In this document: piece after piece, positions 1 through 11,398 of the stretch
How the letters are laid out: each line of letters begins with the position of its first letter
How positions within the stretch are numbered: the stretch's first letter is position 1
Origin: Terricaulis silvestris
Lineage (GTDB): Bacteria; Pseudomonadota; Alphaproteobacteria; Caulobacterales; Aquidulcibacteraceae
Assembly: GCF_009792355.1 (NCBI RefSeq)
Contig: NZ_CP047045.1
Coordinates: 3,622,501-3,686,500 of the forward strand
Length of the DNA: 64,000 bases
Direction: 5' to 3'
Position numbers and translations under genes: made by a program
The notes under the pieces: model-generated
Told to the model about the DNA's origin: nothing
What the model saw: only the letters and a program-made list of their open reading frames with translations
The model's database searches: none

Positions 1-2
1 TG

Positions 3-362
3 CCCCCAGATCGGCGCTTCTACGCCGGCGGCGGCGGTTCGGTGCGCGGATATGCGTACAACACGCTTTATCCGGCCGAGCGCGACACGCTAGGGCTCAC
101 GCCCGGCGGGCAAGGCTTGCTCGAGGGCTCGGTCGAAGCGCGTTGGCGCTTTGGCGATCGCTGGGGCGCGGCAGCGTTTGTCGATGGCGGCACGGCGTTC
201 GACGATTGGAGCGAAGCTGGCGATCTAAGCTGGGGCGTCGGCGTCGGCGCACGCTACGATCTGGGCTTTGCGCCATTGCGTATCGATCTCGCGGTGCCGC
301 TCGATCAAGACGAAACAGACGATGATTTCGCGCTCTATATCAGCTTGGGCCAGGCGTTCTGA
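3..362 (+). CDS. tamA: TamA, C-terminal end of an Omp85 outer-membrane protein (partial)
   Basis: The gene enters from the left edge; about 119 C-terminal residues are visible and no start codon is in the window. The product is the outer-membrane half of the translocation and assembly module, which helps insert autotransporters and other beta-barrel proteins. The sequence shows the VRGY motif typical of Omp85 barrels near the start, alternating beta-strand residues, and a final strand ending in phenylalanine, the usual barrel end. Its TGA overlaps the ATG of tamB, so the two are translationally coupled. A paralogous BamA is possible from the barrel alone, but the tamB neighbour argues for TamA. 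Confidence 0.85.
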   Translation, partial: PPDRRFYAGGGGSVRGYAYNTLYPAERDTLGLTPGGQGLLEGSVEARWRFGDRWGAAAFVDGGTAFDDWSEAGDLSWGVGVGARYDLGFAPLRIDLAVPLDQDETDDDFALYISLGQAF

Positions 363-3300
363 TGACGGACGCGCCGGACACCCCGCCTCCTCCGAAGCGA
401 AAGCGCCGCTGGCTCTATCCCGCTGTCGGCGTCGCCATCGTCGCCAGCGGCGCCGCGATCGGCATCGGACCGGCTGCGCCGTACGTCGTCGATCACGTCG
501 CGGACGGTGCGCGAATTTGGCGGCTGGGAAATCTAAAGGTCGATGGCGTCAGCGGCGGCTGGCTTGGGGCGCTACGCGCCGACCACATCACGATCGCGGA
601 CGAAGAAGGCGTTTGGATCGAGGCGCACGACGTGGCGCTGAACTGGGCTCCGCAGGAGATTCTGTTCGGCCAAGTGCAGCTCAACCGCGCGCGCGCAAGC
701 TCCATTGTCATGCACCGGCAACCGCGCCTGCTGGCGCCGCGGCCGCCGCAAGGCGCTTCGCTCGACGTGCGGATCAGCAACATTCAAATCGAAACCATTG
801 TACTCGAGGAAGCAGCATTCGGTACGCCGGCGCGTTTCACCGCCGATTTCGCGATGGACCTGCAGGACAAGCAGATCCAGTCGCTGGCGCTCGGGCTGCG
901 ACGCGAGGACAGCAATGACGACCGCGCCGTCATCGTCTATCAGGGCAGCGCGCTTTATGCGCTTTCTGCCGACATCGAGAGCTTGCCCGGCGGCATCATT
1001 GCGCGCGCGCTGGGCGTGAGCGAGCAAGGCGTCCGCGCGACGGCGCGTGGCGAAGGCGACCTCGACACCGGCCGGGCTCAGTTCGACGCGACGATTGGCG
1101 AAACACAATTGCTGACGGGCGCCAGCGAATGGGCGCAAGGCCGTTGGTCCACCACCGCACACGCCGATCTCATGGCGCTGCCCGCGCTCGCCGATATTGC
1201 GCGCCGGATCGGACCAAGCGCCGATGTCCGCCTCGCCGGCGCATCGGATCGCACGTTCATGGCGCACGCGGAAACACCGTTCCTCGCTGTTGATGCCTCC
1301 GGTGCACTGGATGAAGAAGGTCAGCTCGATGGCGGCGCGCGCATCGTAGCGACGACGACGCGGCTTTCCGATATCGCACATGAATCACCCTTTGCGTTGG
1401 GCGCGGCGCGTCTGGAGGGTGAGTTACGGCGGGCGCGCGGGACAACGGCGATCGAAGGCGAGTTTGTCGCGCAGGACATCGATGCGCTCGGCCGGCGCGT
1501 TTCGCTAAGGGGCCCTGTCAGCGCCTCGTTGACAGATGAGCGCTTTCACCTCGCCGCGCAGCTCGCGGCGCCGGAGGATGCACCTGCCCTGTTCGCGCAA
1601 GCGCGTCTGCGCACCGAGCTGAGCTATGATCGCCGCAGGCATCGCTTTGAGTTGGACGAGGCGGAGCTTGTTGGTGACGCGCTCGCGCTTGATGCGCAAG
1701 GCTGGGTCAATGGCGGCGACGGCGAGTTCTCGGGGGCGTGGCGTGTGCGCCGGCTCGAAGCGTTGACAGGCGAACTCTCGGGCGAAGCGGGCGGCAACTG
1801 GCGCGCCTTTGCGGAGGACGCGAATGGCGCGCGCGTTTGGACGACAGCGGTGGAGGGACAAGGCGCACGCATTGGCGGCTCGCCGGCCGTTGTCGCGCAA
1901 TTGCTTGGCGCCACGCCGCGTCTCGACGCGCGGCTGGCGTACGTAAACGGCGGCATCACAGTGTCGCACGCGCGCGTCGATGGCGCGCAACTGCGCGCCG
2001 GCGCGACGGGTCGCATTGTGCGCGGCAACGCCAATCTCGCACTCGAAGCCACGGCGCGCGGGCCGCTCTCGCTCGGCGGCGCGGAGATCGCGGGCGCGGT
2101 CGACGCAACGGGACAGCTGACCGGTCGCATTGCGCGGCCGGCGCTGTCCGCTCGCGCGACGCTTTCTAGCTTCACCGCCGGCGGCGTCGTTGTTGAGCAG
2201 CCGATTGTCGATTTCACGCTGGCGCCGAGCGGCAACGCTTATGCTGGGCGGGCCGAAGTGCAAGGCGCCGCGCGTGGCCAAGCGCTGACGGGAATCGCGG
2301 ACGTCTCCATCGCCGGCGGCGCTCTTGGTCTCTCCAATATAGACGCGCAGTGGGGCGCGCTGACGGCGCAAGGCTCGGCGGCGTTTGCATCGCGCGGCAT
2401 TACAGCTGATCTCGACGTCAATGGCGGGCTCGATGGAATCGTGCCGGGCGTCACCGGGCGCCTTGTCGGCGCGTTGGCGCTAACGCCCGAAACCGTCACG
2501 CTCGATGCGCAGATCATGGACGCCCGATCCGGTGACCTTCGTGTGCGCGCCGCGACGCTCCGCGCGCACGGGCCGTTCGACGCCATCGCGGCGCAATTCA
2601 ATCTGCGTGGGCGGTTGCGGCAGGCGCCGCTTGCGTTCGAAGGCACGGCCCTGCTTGATGCGGCTGACGAGACGACGCTCAGCGTCGAAGGCCGCGGCAC
2701 GTTGGCGGACGCCGACATTTTCACGCGCGCGCCAATGCGGGCCGCGTGGCGCAATAGCGCGATCGAGGCGGCGCTCAACGTCGCAATCGAGGATGGCGTC
2801 GTGCAGGCGGCGTGGACCGAGCGCGGACGCGCGATCAGCGGCACGGCGCAGATCGAAGACGCACCGCTCGCACCCCTCGCGGCGATCTGGGGCGAGCGCG
2901 CGTCTGGGCGCATCGATGGCCGGATCGCGCTCGCGAACAATGGCAGCGGCCTTTCCGGCGAGGCCGACGTCACAATGGACAATGCCCGCTTTGCCGGCCG
3001 CCAACGCGGCACGCTCGATCTGCACATCGTCGGCGATCTCGACCCCGGGCGCTTGGCGGCTGTCGTTGACGCAACATCGACGGAAGGTTTGGTCGCGCAT
3101 TTCGAGGCGGATGCGCCAGTCGTCACCAGCGTTGAGCCGATCCGCATTGCGCTCGCGCCGGAGCGGCGCGGACGTGCGACCTGGTCGGTGCGCGGTCCGG
3201 CGGAAAGCTTGTGGACGGCGGCGCGACTGCCTGATCAATCGCTTTCTGGTCTGCTCAATGGCGAAGGCGAGCTTGCGTTCGGCGCCGGTTACCTCTCGGG

Positions 3301-4441
3301 CGACGGCCACATCGAAATCGTCGATGGCCGCTTCGAGGACAAGCTCACCGGCATCACGTTCGTTGATCTCGATGCGCGCGTCGCGATCGACAATCGCGGC
3401 GTCACGATCGAGAACTTCACTGCGGCTGGGCCACGCGGCGGCAGGCTCACCGCAACCGGCGGCAGCGACACGAGCCGCCAAGGTCGCATCGTTGTCACCA
3501 TCCAGGATATGCTGGTGGCCGATCGCCCTGATGCACGGGCGCGGGCAAGCGGCGAGCTGACGTTGGCCTGGGAAGGTCTGCGCTCCACGATGACGGGTGA
3601 ACTCAACATCGACGAAGCTGACATCGACATCGCCGCAAACCCCGAAGCCGGCATCCCGACGCTAGACGTGATCGAAGTGAACCGGCCCGGTGATTTCGAC
3701 GACGAGGAGGAAGAAGCCCCGCCGCTGCGAACCAACGCGACAACCGATCTCAACGTCCGCATCCGCGCCCCGGGCCGGGTGTTCACGCGCGGGCGTGGCG
3801 TCGATGCGGAATGGTCGCTCGATCTCCGGCTGCAAGGAACCTCGCGCGATCCGCGCCTTTACGGCCAAGCACGCTCGGTGCGCGGTACGCTTGCGCTCTC
3901 GGGCCAGCCGTTCGAAATTGAAGACGCGCGCATCGTCTTCAACGGCGATCCACTCGACGCGCAGATCGACATGACGGCGGTGCGCGACACCGCCGATCTC
4001 ACCGCGCGCATTCGCCTGATCGGCACCGCCCGCGATCCGGAGATCACCTTCTCCAGCGATCCGCCCCTGCCCGAGGACGAAATCCTGCCGCAGGTGCTGT
4101 TCGGCCGCTCGATGGAAGATCTCTCCGCGCTCGAAGCAGCGCAGCTTGCGGCGAGCTTGGCGGCGCTGAGTGGGCGCGCTTCGCTCGACCTGGTTGACGC
4201 GGCGCGCGCGGCGGCGGGGCTGGATCGCTTCAACGTGCGCCAGGATGAAGACGGCGGTTTCCTCGTCGCCGGCGGCGTCTATCTCACGCGCGATGTGTAC
4301 GTCGAAGTCGCGCGCACCGGGCTTGGCCAGGCGCAAACCCGTGTGGAATGGACCGTACGTCCGCGCTTGGTGTTGATCACCAGCTTCCTGGGTAACGGCG
4401 ATCAGCGCGTTTCGCTGCGCTGGCGGCGGGAAAGCGATTGA
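362..4441 (+). CDS. tamB: TamB, translocation and assembly module inner-membrane protein
   Basis: A 1359-residue protein that spans the periplasm from an inner-membrane anchor and works with TamA to insert outer-membrane proteins; this family is also implicated in lipid transport. Residues about 17-38 form a single membrane segment after a basic, proline-rich start. The body is a long run of beta-strand repeats, and the last 350 residues match the conserved TamB (DUF490) end. An acidic stretch (DDEEEEAPP) lies near residue 1114. The start overlaps the stop of tamA by one base. Length is normal for alphaproteobacterial TamB. Confidence 0.95.
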   Translation: MTDAPDTPPPPKRKRRWLYPAVGVAIVASGAAIGIGPAAPYVVDHVADGARIWRLGNLKVDGVSGGWLGALRADHITIADEEGVWIEAHDVALNWAPQEILFGQVQLNRARASSIVMHRQPRLLAPRPPQGASLDVRISNIQIETIVLEEAAFGTPARFTADFAMDLQDKQIQSLALGLRREDSNDDRAVIVYQGSALYALSADIESLPGGIIARALGVSEQGVRATARGEGDLDTGRAQFDATIGETQLLTGASEWAQGRWSTTAHADLMALPALADIARRIGPSADVRLAGASDRTFMAHAETPFLAVDASGALDEEGQLDGGARIVATTTRLSDIAHESPFALGAARLEGELRRARGTTAIEGEFVAQDIDALGRRVSLRGPVSASLTDERFHLAAQLAAPEDAPALFAQARLRTELSYDRRRHRFELDEAELVGDALALDAQGWVNGGDGEFSGAWRVRRLEALTGELSGEAGGNWRAFAEDANGARVWTTAVEGQGARIGGSPAVVAQLLGATPRLDARLAYVNGGITVSHARVDGAQLRAGATGRIVRGNANLALEATARGPLSLGGAEIAGAVDATGQLTGRIARPALSARATLSSFTAGGVVVEQPIVDFTLAPSGNAYAGRAEVQGAARGQALTGIADVSIAGGALGLSNIDAQWGALTAQGSAAFASRGITADLDVNGGLDGIVPGVTGRLVGALALTPETVTLDAQIMDARSGDLRVRAATLRAHGPFDAIAAQFNLRGRLRQAPLAFEGTALLDAADETTLSVEGRGTLADADIFTRAPMRAAWRNSAIEAALNVAIEDGVVQAAWTERGRAISGTAQIEDAPLAPLAAIWGERASGRIDGRIALANNGSGLSGEADVTMDNARFAGRQRGTLDLHIVGDLDPGRLAAVVDATSTEGLVAHFEADAPVVTSVEPIRIALAPERRGRATWSVRGPAESLWTAARLPDQSLSGLLNGEGELAFGAGYLSGDGHIEIVDGRFEDKLTGITFVDLDARVAIDNRGVTIENFTAAGPRGGRLTATGGSDTSRQGRIVVTIQDMLVADRPDARARASGELTLAWEGLRSTMTGELNIDEADIDIAANPEAGIPTLDVIEVNRPGDFDDEEEEAPPLRTNATTDLNVRIRAPGRVFTRGRGVDAEWSLDLRLQGTSRDPRLYGQARSVRGTLALSGQPFEIEDARIVFNGDPLDAQIDMTAVRDTADLTARIRLIGTARDPEITFSSDPPLPEDEILPQVLFGRSMEDLSALEAAQLAASLAALSGRASLDLVDAARAAAGLDRFNVRQDEDGGFLVAGGVYLTRDVYVEVARTGLGQAQTRVEWTVRPRLVLITSFLGNGDQRVSLRWRRESD

Positions 4442-5962
<1,521 letters not shown>

Positions 5963-6042
5963 GGGGTCGACCTAGTTTCACCTTCCGCGGCACGCAAGGG
6001 CGCCTATCGCAGGCTGACAGCGGCGCCTAGATTGATCGACGC

Positions 6043-6594
6043 ATGATGCGCGACCTACCTCTCGCCTTTCCAGGCATGAAAGTCGGCCTGTTCGGCGGCA
6101 GTTTCGATCCCGCACACGAAGGTCATGCGCACGTGGCCGAGACCGCGCTGAAGCGCTTGGGTCTCGACAAGGTGTGGTGGCTGGTTTCGCCGCAAAATCC
6201 GCTGAAGCCGAAATCGTCGCCGTTCGAGCAGCGCGTCGCATCAGCGCGCGGCCAAGCGCATGGGCGCAAGATGGAGGTGACGGATATCGAGCAGCGGCTC
6301 GGCTGCGCCTTCACCTACCAGACGCTCCGCGCCCTCAAGCGGCTCTATCCTGGGGTGGAGTTCTTTTTGGTCATGGGCGCCGACAATCTGGCCAACTTCC
6401 GCAAATGGCGAAATTGGCGCGAGGTGGCGAAATCGGTCCCCGTGGTCGTCGTGTCCCGGCCAGGCACGAGCCCGGCCGACCGGCTATGCGCCCCAAAAGA
6501 CTGGATTTTCCTGAACGCTCGCTTCAACCGGCAATCTTCCACAGCGCTCCGAAAGCCCAAGCGGGCGGCGGTGGCGAAACCCAGGCGGAAGTGA
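6043..6594 (+). CDS. nadD: Nicotinate-nucleotide adenylyltransferase NadD
   Basis: A 183-residue enzyme that adenylates nicotinate mononucleotide to deamido-NAD in NAD synthesis. The nucleotidyltransferase signature GGSFDPAHEGH sits at residues 18-28 and the second conserved motif, SSTALR, at 165-170. A lysine/arginine-rich tail follows. An internal Met at residue 12 (MKVGLFGG) is an alternative start. The order nadD-rsfS-rlmH is conserved in alphaproteobacteria and supports the call. The gene is divergent from the broken terB-like gene, with 80 bases between them. Confidence 0.93.
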   Translation: MMRDLPLAFPGMKVGLFGGSFDPAHEGHAHVAETALKRLGLDKVWWLVSPQNPLKPKSSPFEQRVASARGQAHGRKMEVTDIEQRLGCAFTYQTLRALKRLYPGVEFFLVMGADNLANFRKWRNWREVAKSVPVVVVSRPGTSPADRLCAPKDWIFLNARFNRQSSTALRKPKRAAVAKPRRK

Positions 6595-6645
6595 TAGCGT
6601 TTAGGTTCCTGGGGAAACAAAAGGACCTCGCACCTGTCGCCTGAA

Positions 6646-7068
6646 ATGAAGCGCGCGCCGGCCGCGTCACGAGCCGGAAAAGCACCGCGTGAGGCTGTTG
6701 ATCGGCCTGCCCGGGGCATTGATGTCGATGCGGCGACGCGCGTGGTGCTCACCTCGCTCGAGGACGATAAGGCCGAGGATATCCTCGCCATCGATATTCG
6801 CGGCAAATCATCCTTCGCGGACATGCTTGTGGTGGCCTCCGGCCGCTCGGCGCGCCACGTCGGCGCGCTGGCCGATCACGTCATGCGCAAGCTGAAGGAA
6901 GCAGGCGTGAAAGACGTGCGGGTCGAAGGCCTGCCGCAGGCGGATTGGGTGCTGGTGGATGCGGGAGACGTTGTCATTCACCTGTTCCGCCCCGAAGTTC
7001 GCTCGTTCTACAACATCGAGAAAATCTGGTCCGGCAATATCGGTCCCGACTCCGCCCTGCCGAGCTAA
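6646..7068 (+). CDS. rsfS: Ribosome silencing factor RsfS
   Basis: A 140-residue member of the DUF143/Iojap family. RsfS binds ribosomal protein uL14 on the 50S subunit and blocks subunit joining when nutrients are low. After a basic, alanine-rich lead of about 25 residues, the conserved core runs from SLEDDKAEDILAIDI through DMLVVASGRSARHV to the end motif DAGDVVIHLFRPEVRSFYN. The extended N-terminus is longer than in many relatives, so a later start cannot be excluded. It lies between nadD and rlmH, the usual place. Confidence 0.95.
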   Translation: MKRAPAASRAGKAPREAVDRPARGIDVDAATRVVLTSLEDDKAEDILAIDIRGKSSFADMLVVASGRSARHVGALADHVMRKLKEAGVKDVRVEGLPQADWVLVDAGDVVIHLFRPEVRSFYNIEKIWSGNIGPDSALPS

Positions 7069-7071
7069 GCT

Positions 7072-7542
7072 TTGCGCCTGCTGATCGCGGCGGTGGGCAA
7101 ACTGCGCGACGCGCCGGAAGCGGCGCTGAGCGCGGACTACATCGAACGCGCCGCCAACGCCGGCCGGCAGATCGGATTCAAATCCGTCGATATCGTCGAA
7201 GTGGAAGCCAAACCCTCCGGCGATTCACGCGGCGAAGCCGGCGCCCTCTTCCGCGCAACACCCGATGATGCGCGCAAAATTCTGCTCGATGAGCGCGGCG
7301 CCGAATGGACGTCGCGCCAGCTCGCCGAAAAGCTCGCGCGTTGGCGCGATGACGGGTTGCCGTGCGCTACATTCTGGATTGGCGGCGCTGACGGCGTTTC
7401 GCAAAGCGTTAAGGATAACGCTGATGAAAAGCTCGCTTTTGGCCGTCAAACTTGGCCGCATCGCTTGGTTCGGGTGATGATTGCAGAGCAAGTTTACCGG
7501 GCTCTGACCATTTTGTGTCGTACTCCCTACCACCGAGACTGA
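7072..7542 (+). CDS. rlmH: 23S rRNA pseudouridine-1915 N3-methyltransferase RlmH
   Basis: A 156-residue SPOUT methyltransferase acting on 23S rRNA position 1915. The start is a TTG four bases after the rsfS stop; the protein then opens MRLLIAAVGKL, as expected for the family. The SAM-binding knot shows WIGGADGVS and the protein ends with the hallmark TPYHRD. The very short gap to rsfS suggests coupled translation, which may explain the weak start codon. Confidence 0.95.
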   Translation: MRLLIAAVGKLRDAPEAALSADYIERAANAGRQIGFKSVDIVEVEAKPSGDSRGEAGALFRATPDDARKILLDERGAEWTSRQLAEKLARWRDDGLPCATFWIGGADGVSQSVKDNADEKLAFGRQTWPHRLVRVMIAEQVYRALTILCRTPYHRD

Positions 7543-7581
7543 AGATTCCGGCGTCGTCCGAAGGGCGACCAACGATGGGAT

Positions 7582-8733
7582 GTGGTGGACATGGCTCGAG
7601 GCGCAAAACGCGCCCGCGCCCTTATCGCGTGCGCGCTAATAGCGCTCACGGTGCAGGGAACGGCTGACGCCCAGACGACACGCACGGCTGCTCAGGCCGA
7701 ACGCGACCGCCGCACCGAGGCGGCGCGCGCCGAGCGTTTGCGCGCACAAGCCAACACCGCGCGCGGCGAAGTCCGCGCCCTGGACACGCGCCTCACAGAA
7801 TCCGGCCGCCGGCGTTCTGAAGCCGAGGCCGCGGCCACGGCCGCCGAAGAACGTCTCGCGGTGCTGCAGACCCAGATTACCGCGGACGCGCTTCGCCAGC
7901 AGCGCTCGCGCGCCGCCCTTGAACGCGCGCTGATCAGCGCCGCGTTTGCGCAACGCCGAATCGAACCCGGCGCCGTGCGCTCAACCGTTTTCGCGCGCGC
8001 CGTGGCGCCGGCCATTAACCAAGATCAGCGCCGCGCCAGCGCAACGCTCGCCGAGGCGCGCGCCAATGAAGAAGCGATCTCAACCGAACGCTCCATTTTG
8101 GCTGACGCGCAGGCGGCGATCGACGCCGAGCGCGCCGAGATCGTCACCCTGCTCGCGCGCCGCCGCGCCACGCAGGCGCAATTGGTCAACGACGCGACCG
8201 CCGCCGAACGCCGCGTCCGCGCCCTCGCTGCCGAAGCGCGCAACCTGCGGGAACTGGCGGCGCGGGTGCAGCCAGCCTCCACCGCGCGGCGTAGCGGCGG
8301 TTCCACCGGCGCAACCTCGATCCCCGCCGCTTGGCTCGCGCCGGCGGAAGGCCGGATCGTGCGGGGTTACGGCGTTCGCCAAGGGGCGGGGCCTGCTTCA
8401 CAAGGCGTTTCAGTCACCACACGCGCCAATGCGCAGGTGGTTTCTCCCGCATCCGGCGAAGTGGCCTATGCCGGTGTGTTTAGAAGCTACGGCCAAGTCT
8501 TGATCCTGAACCTGGACGGTGGTTACGCTGTCGTCCTCACCGGGTTAGAAACCATCTCAGCGCGCGTGGGTGAACGGGTGCGTGCGGGGCAGCCGGTTGG
8601 CGAAATGTCAGCCAATGCCTCTCCGGCGCCGGAATTGTATGTAGAAGTGCGTCGGGAAGGCCAGCCGGTCGATCCGGGGCGCTGGCTCACCGCACGAGGG
8701 CTTGCTGCAGACCAAAACGTGCGGGCTGGTTAG
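7582..8733 (+). CDS. EnvC-like murein hydrolase activator (coiled coil plus degenerate LytM domain)
   Basis: A protein of about 383 residues from GTG 7582, or 380 from ATG 7591. It has an N-terminal signal sequence ending near TADAQ, a long charged coiled coil (about residues 35-225, rich in Ala, Arg and Glu), and a C-terminal LytM/M23 fold (about 255-375). The zinc motif usually written HxxxD is replaced by QGVSV, and the HxH motif by ELYVEVR, so the domain should not be catalytic. That pattern is typical of EnvC/NlpD factors that activate cell-wall amidases during division. It precedes ctpA, as in relatives. Confidence 0.88.
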   Translation: MVDMARGAKRARALIACALIALTVQGTADAQTTRTAAQAERDRRTEAARAERLRAQANTARGEVRALDTRLTESGRRRSEAEAAATAAEERLAVLQTQITADALRQQRSRAALERALISAAFAQRRIEPGAVRSTVFARAVAPAINQDQRRASATLAEARANEEAISTERSILADAQAAIDAERAEIVTLLARRRATQAQLVNDATAAERRVRALAAEARNLRELAARVQPASTARRSGGSTGATSIPAAWLAPAEGRIVRGYGVRQGAGPASQGVSVTTRANAQVVSPASGEVAYAGVFRSYGQVLILNLDGGYAVVLTGLETISARVGERVRAGQPVGEMSANASPAPELYVEVRREGQPVDPGRWLTARGLAADQNVRAG

Positions 8734-8773
8734 GCGAATCGGGCGATCATTTCGTCCGGGGAGTAGGGACGAG

Positions 8774-10111
8774 ATGCGGATTGCTTGGATTGCGGCGCCG
8801 GTTGCCGGCATGGCTGCTCTGGTTGGCGCGCTGGCTTGGTCGGCCCCCGAGGATAATTCCCGCGGCGATGTTTACCGTCAGCTCGAACTGTTCGCCGACG
8901 TGTTGGCTCGCGTTGAGCAAGATTACGTGACCCCAATCGACGAGCAGGAAGCGATGGAAGCGGCCATTAACGGCATGCTGGCCTCGCTCGACCCCCACTC
9001 CTCCTACATGGATCCGACCGACTACCGGGACATGCAGACCCAAACCCGTGGCGAATACGGCGGCCTCGGCATTGAAGTGACGTCAGAAGAAGGCGTCGTC
9101 CGCGTCGTCTCTCCGATCGACGGCACGCCTGCCGCCCGCGCAGGCATCCAAGCCGGCGATTTCCTGACCGCGATCGACGGCGAATCCATCGTCGGCCTCA
9201 CCCTGAATGATGCCGTCCGCCGCATGCGCGGCGAGTCGGGCACGCAGATTGTCGTCACCGTGGCGCGCGAGGGCACCGAGCCCTTCGACGTGACGCTGAC
9301 CCGCGAAATCATCAACGTCCGCGCGGTTACCGCGCGCGTCGATGGCGAGATCGGCATCATCCGCATCTCCACCTTCAACGAGCGCACCGGCTCGATGCTC
9401 CAGGACGCGATCCGCCAAGTGAAGCGCGAGGCCGTTGGCGGCCTGCGCGGCGTGGTCGTCGATCTGCGCAACAACCCGGGCGGCCTGCTCGATCAATCGA
9501 TTGAAGTGTCCGACGCGTTCCTCGATGGCGGCGAAGTGGTTTCGACCCGCGGCCGTCAAGCCGAAGACATCCAACGTTACAACGCGCGCCGCGGCGACGA
9601 CCTCGCCGGCGTGCCGGTGGTTGTGCTGATCAACGGCGCGAGCGCCTCGGCGGCGGAAATCGTTGCGGGCGCGCTGCAAGACCGCAATCGCGCGCTCATC
9701 GTCGGCACCGACTCGTTCGGCAAAGGCTCAGTGCAAACCGTGATTCCGCTGCAAGGCGGCCGTGACGGCGCGCTGCGCTTGACCACCGCGCGCTACTACA
9801 CGCCGGCTGGCCGCTCGATCCAAGGCGCTGGCATCACGCCGGACATGGAAGTCGCGGCGCGCCGTATGACGGCCGAGGATGTCGCCCGCCTGCAACGCAT
9901 CGGCCTCAGCGAAGCCGATCTGCCGCATGCGCTCGACAATGAATCGGGCGCGCAACGTCGCGCGGTGCACATGCCGGAAGACCAACCGCCGGAAAACTGG
10001 ACCGAGGGCGAAGACTATCAGCTCTCGCGCGCGCTGACGTTCCTGCGTCAAGGCACCGTGGCGGAACGTCTACGCGCACGCGACCAATCCGCGGCGCGCG
10101 CCGGGCGTTAA
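8774..10111 (+). CDS. ctpA: S41-family carboxy-terminal processing protease CtpA
   Basis: A periplasmic serine protease of about 445 residues that trims protein C-termini. I chose the ATG at 8774, which opens a signal-peptide-like segment (MRIAWIAAPVAGMAALVGAL); an upstream TTG frame would overlap the preceding gene and hide the signal. A PDZ domain (GGLGIEVTSEEGVV to GIQAGD) spans about 95-170. The S41 core has NGASASAAEIVAGAL near 287, holding the catalytic serine, and FGKGSVQT near 315, holding the general-base lysine. It sits between the EnvC-like gene and a polysaccharide deacetylase, a standard cell-envelope cluster. Confidence 0.95.
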   Translation: MRIAWIAAPVAGMAALVGALAWSAPEDNSRGDVYRQLELFADVLARVEQDYVTPIDEQEAMEAAINGMLASLDPHSSYMDPTDYRDMQTQTRGEYGGLGIEVTSEEGVVRVVSPIDGTPAARAGIQAGDFLTAIDGESIVGLTLNDAVRRMRGESGTQIVVTVAREGTEPFDVTLTREIINVRAVTARVDGEIGIIRISTFNERTGSMLQDAIRQVKREAVGGLRGVVVDLRNNPGGLLDQSIEVSDAFLDGGEVVSTRGRQAEDIQRYNARRGDDLAGVPVVVLINGASASAAEIVAGALQDRNRALIVGTDSFGKGSVQTVIPLQGGRDGALRLTTARYYTPAGRSIQGAGITPDMEVAARRMTAEDVARLQRIGLSEADLPHALDNESGAQRRAVHMPEDQPPENWTEGEDYQLSRALTFLRQGTVAERLRARDQSAARAGR

Positions 10112-10186
10112 GGCTTTATAAACCAAGGTAAACGCGTCCGTTTGGTATAGTGACGCTTAAGGCGAATTGCGTGATCTTTCGCGCAC

Positions 10187-11398
10187 ATGATTCGCTCGAA
10201 CCCTCGCGTGCGCTTACCACCGCAACGATCCGCGGCGACGGCGAAGCCACAGCGCCGGTTCCCAAAAATCGATCACCGCATCGCGGCGTTTGTCGCATGT
10301 GCGGTGTTCGCGCTGGGCGCGTTTGGCGCGGTGCAATTGTTCGGCGATCCGGCAGCGGCCGGACCGCGCCGTGTGGTTTCACTTGAACCCGGCGCCGCAT
10401 CCGCCGCGACGGACGCACCGCGCGTTTCATTTTCGGATGCGGCCGAAGAAGGCATGGACCTCGAACACTTCGGCTTGGACGAACTTCCCCAAGCCGGCGC
10501 CGAGATCGGTGAGATCGGCGCTGACGGTCAGCTGCGGGTCTCCGTTGTGGAATCCCCGGAAGCGACGGCGGGACGCCCCGCAGCGTCGCCTCTGCCGCGC
10601 GCGCCGTTCGCCGGCATGACCGAGAGTGGGCCGAACGGGCCATTGCCGATCATCGCCGCGAACGGACGCACGCCGGGTCAAGCTTACGCACGGCCGTTCA
10701 CGCGTCAGACCGATCGGCCAATGGTGGCTGTCGTCATCGGCGGCCTCGGCTTCAACGCGCGCGCAACGACGCAGGCGATCGACGAACTGCCGCCGGAGGT
10801 GACGCTCTCGTTCGTGCCCTACGCTCAGGATCTGCAAACCTGGATCGATCGCGCGCGGGCGCGCGGCCACGAGGTGATGCTCGAACTGCCGATGGAGCCG
10901 TTCGACCCTGACGCGGACGATACCGGTCCGCAAACGCTGCTCGCAACGGCTTCGGGGCAGCAGAACGTGTCGCGCCTCGACCAATTGCTCTCGCGCGGCG
11001 CGGGATATTTCGGCGTCACCAATTACCAGGGCGCGCGGTTTGCAACTTCGGCGCAGGCGTCCACTCCGGTTGTGCAAGCGCTGCGGCGGCGTGGCCTCGT
11101 CTTCATCTCCTCCGGCATCGGTCAACGCACAGCGCTTTCCGCCGAAGCGCAACGCGCGGGGCTTCCGAGCATGGCGGCGGATCGCATCATCGACGTGCGC
11201 CGCGAAGCCGATGCGATCGACGATCAATTGCTCAATCTTGAAGCGCTCGCGCTGCAGAATCAGAGCGCAATCGGCGCGGGTTTCGCGTATCCCGTGACGA
11301 TCGAGCAGGTCGGCCGCTGGGCCAATGACGTCGCATCGCGTGGCTATCAACTTGCCCCCGCGTCGGCCGTGCTCAATGCACGCGCCGCGCGCCGATGA
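10187..11398 (+). CDS. Divergent polysaccharide deacetylase family protein
   Basis: A 403-residue protein with a membrane anchor or signal near residues 30-50, then a low-complexity linker and a divergent polysaccharide deacetylase fold (Polysacc_deac_2) from about residue 175. The start of that domain reads MVAVVIGGLGFNARAT and it contains HEVMLELPMEPFDP, GYFGVTNYQGARF and FISSGIG. Members occur downstream of ctpA and envC-like genes and are thought to act on the envelope, though the substrate is not settled. The 3' end overlaps the rppH start by four bases. Confidence 0.88.
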   Translation: MIRSNPRVRLPPQRSAATAKPQRRFPKIDHRIAAFVACAVFALGAFGAVQLFGDPAAAGPRRVVSLEPGAASAATDAPRVSFSDAAEEGMDLEHFGLDELPQAGAEIGEIGADGQLRVSVVESPEATAGRPAASPLPRAPFAGMTESGPNGPLPIIAANGRTPGQAYARPFTRQTDRPMVAVVIGGLGFNARATTQAIDELPPEVTLSFVPYAQDLQTWIDRARARGHEVMLELPMEPFDPDADDTGPQTLLATASGQQNVSRLDQLLSRGAGYFGVTNYQGARFATSAQASTPVVQALRRRGLVFISSGIGQRTALSAEAQRAGLPSMAADRIIDVRREADAIDDQLLNLEALALQNQSAIGAGFAYPVTIEQVGRWANDVASRGYQLAPASAVLNARAARR

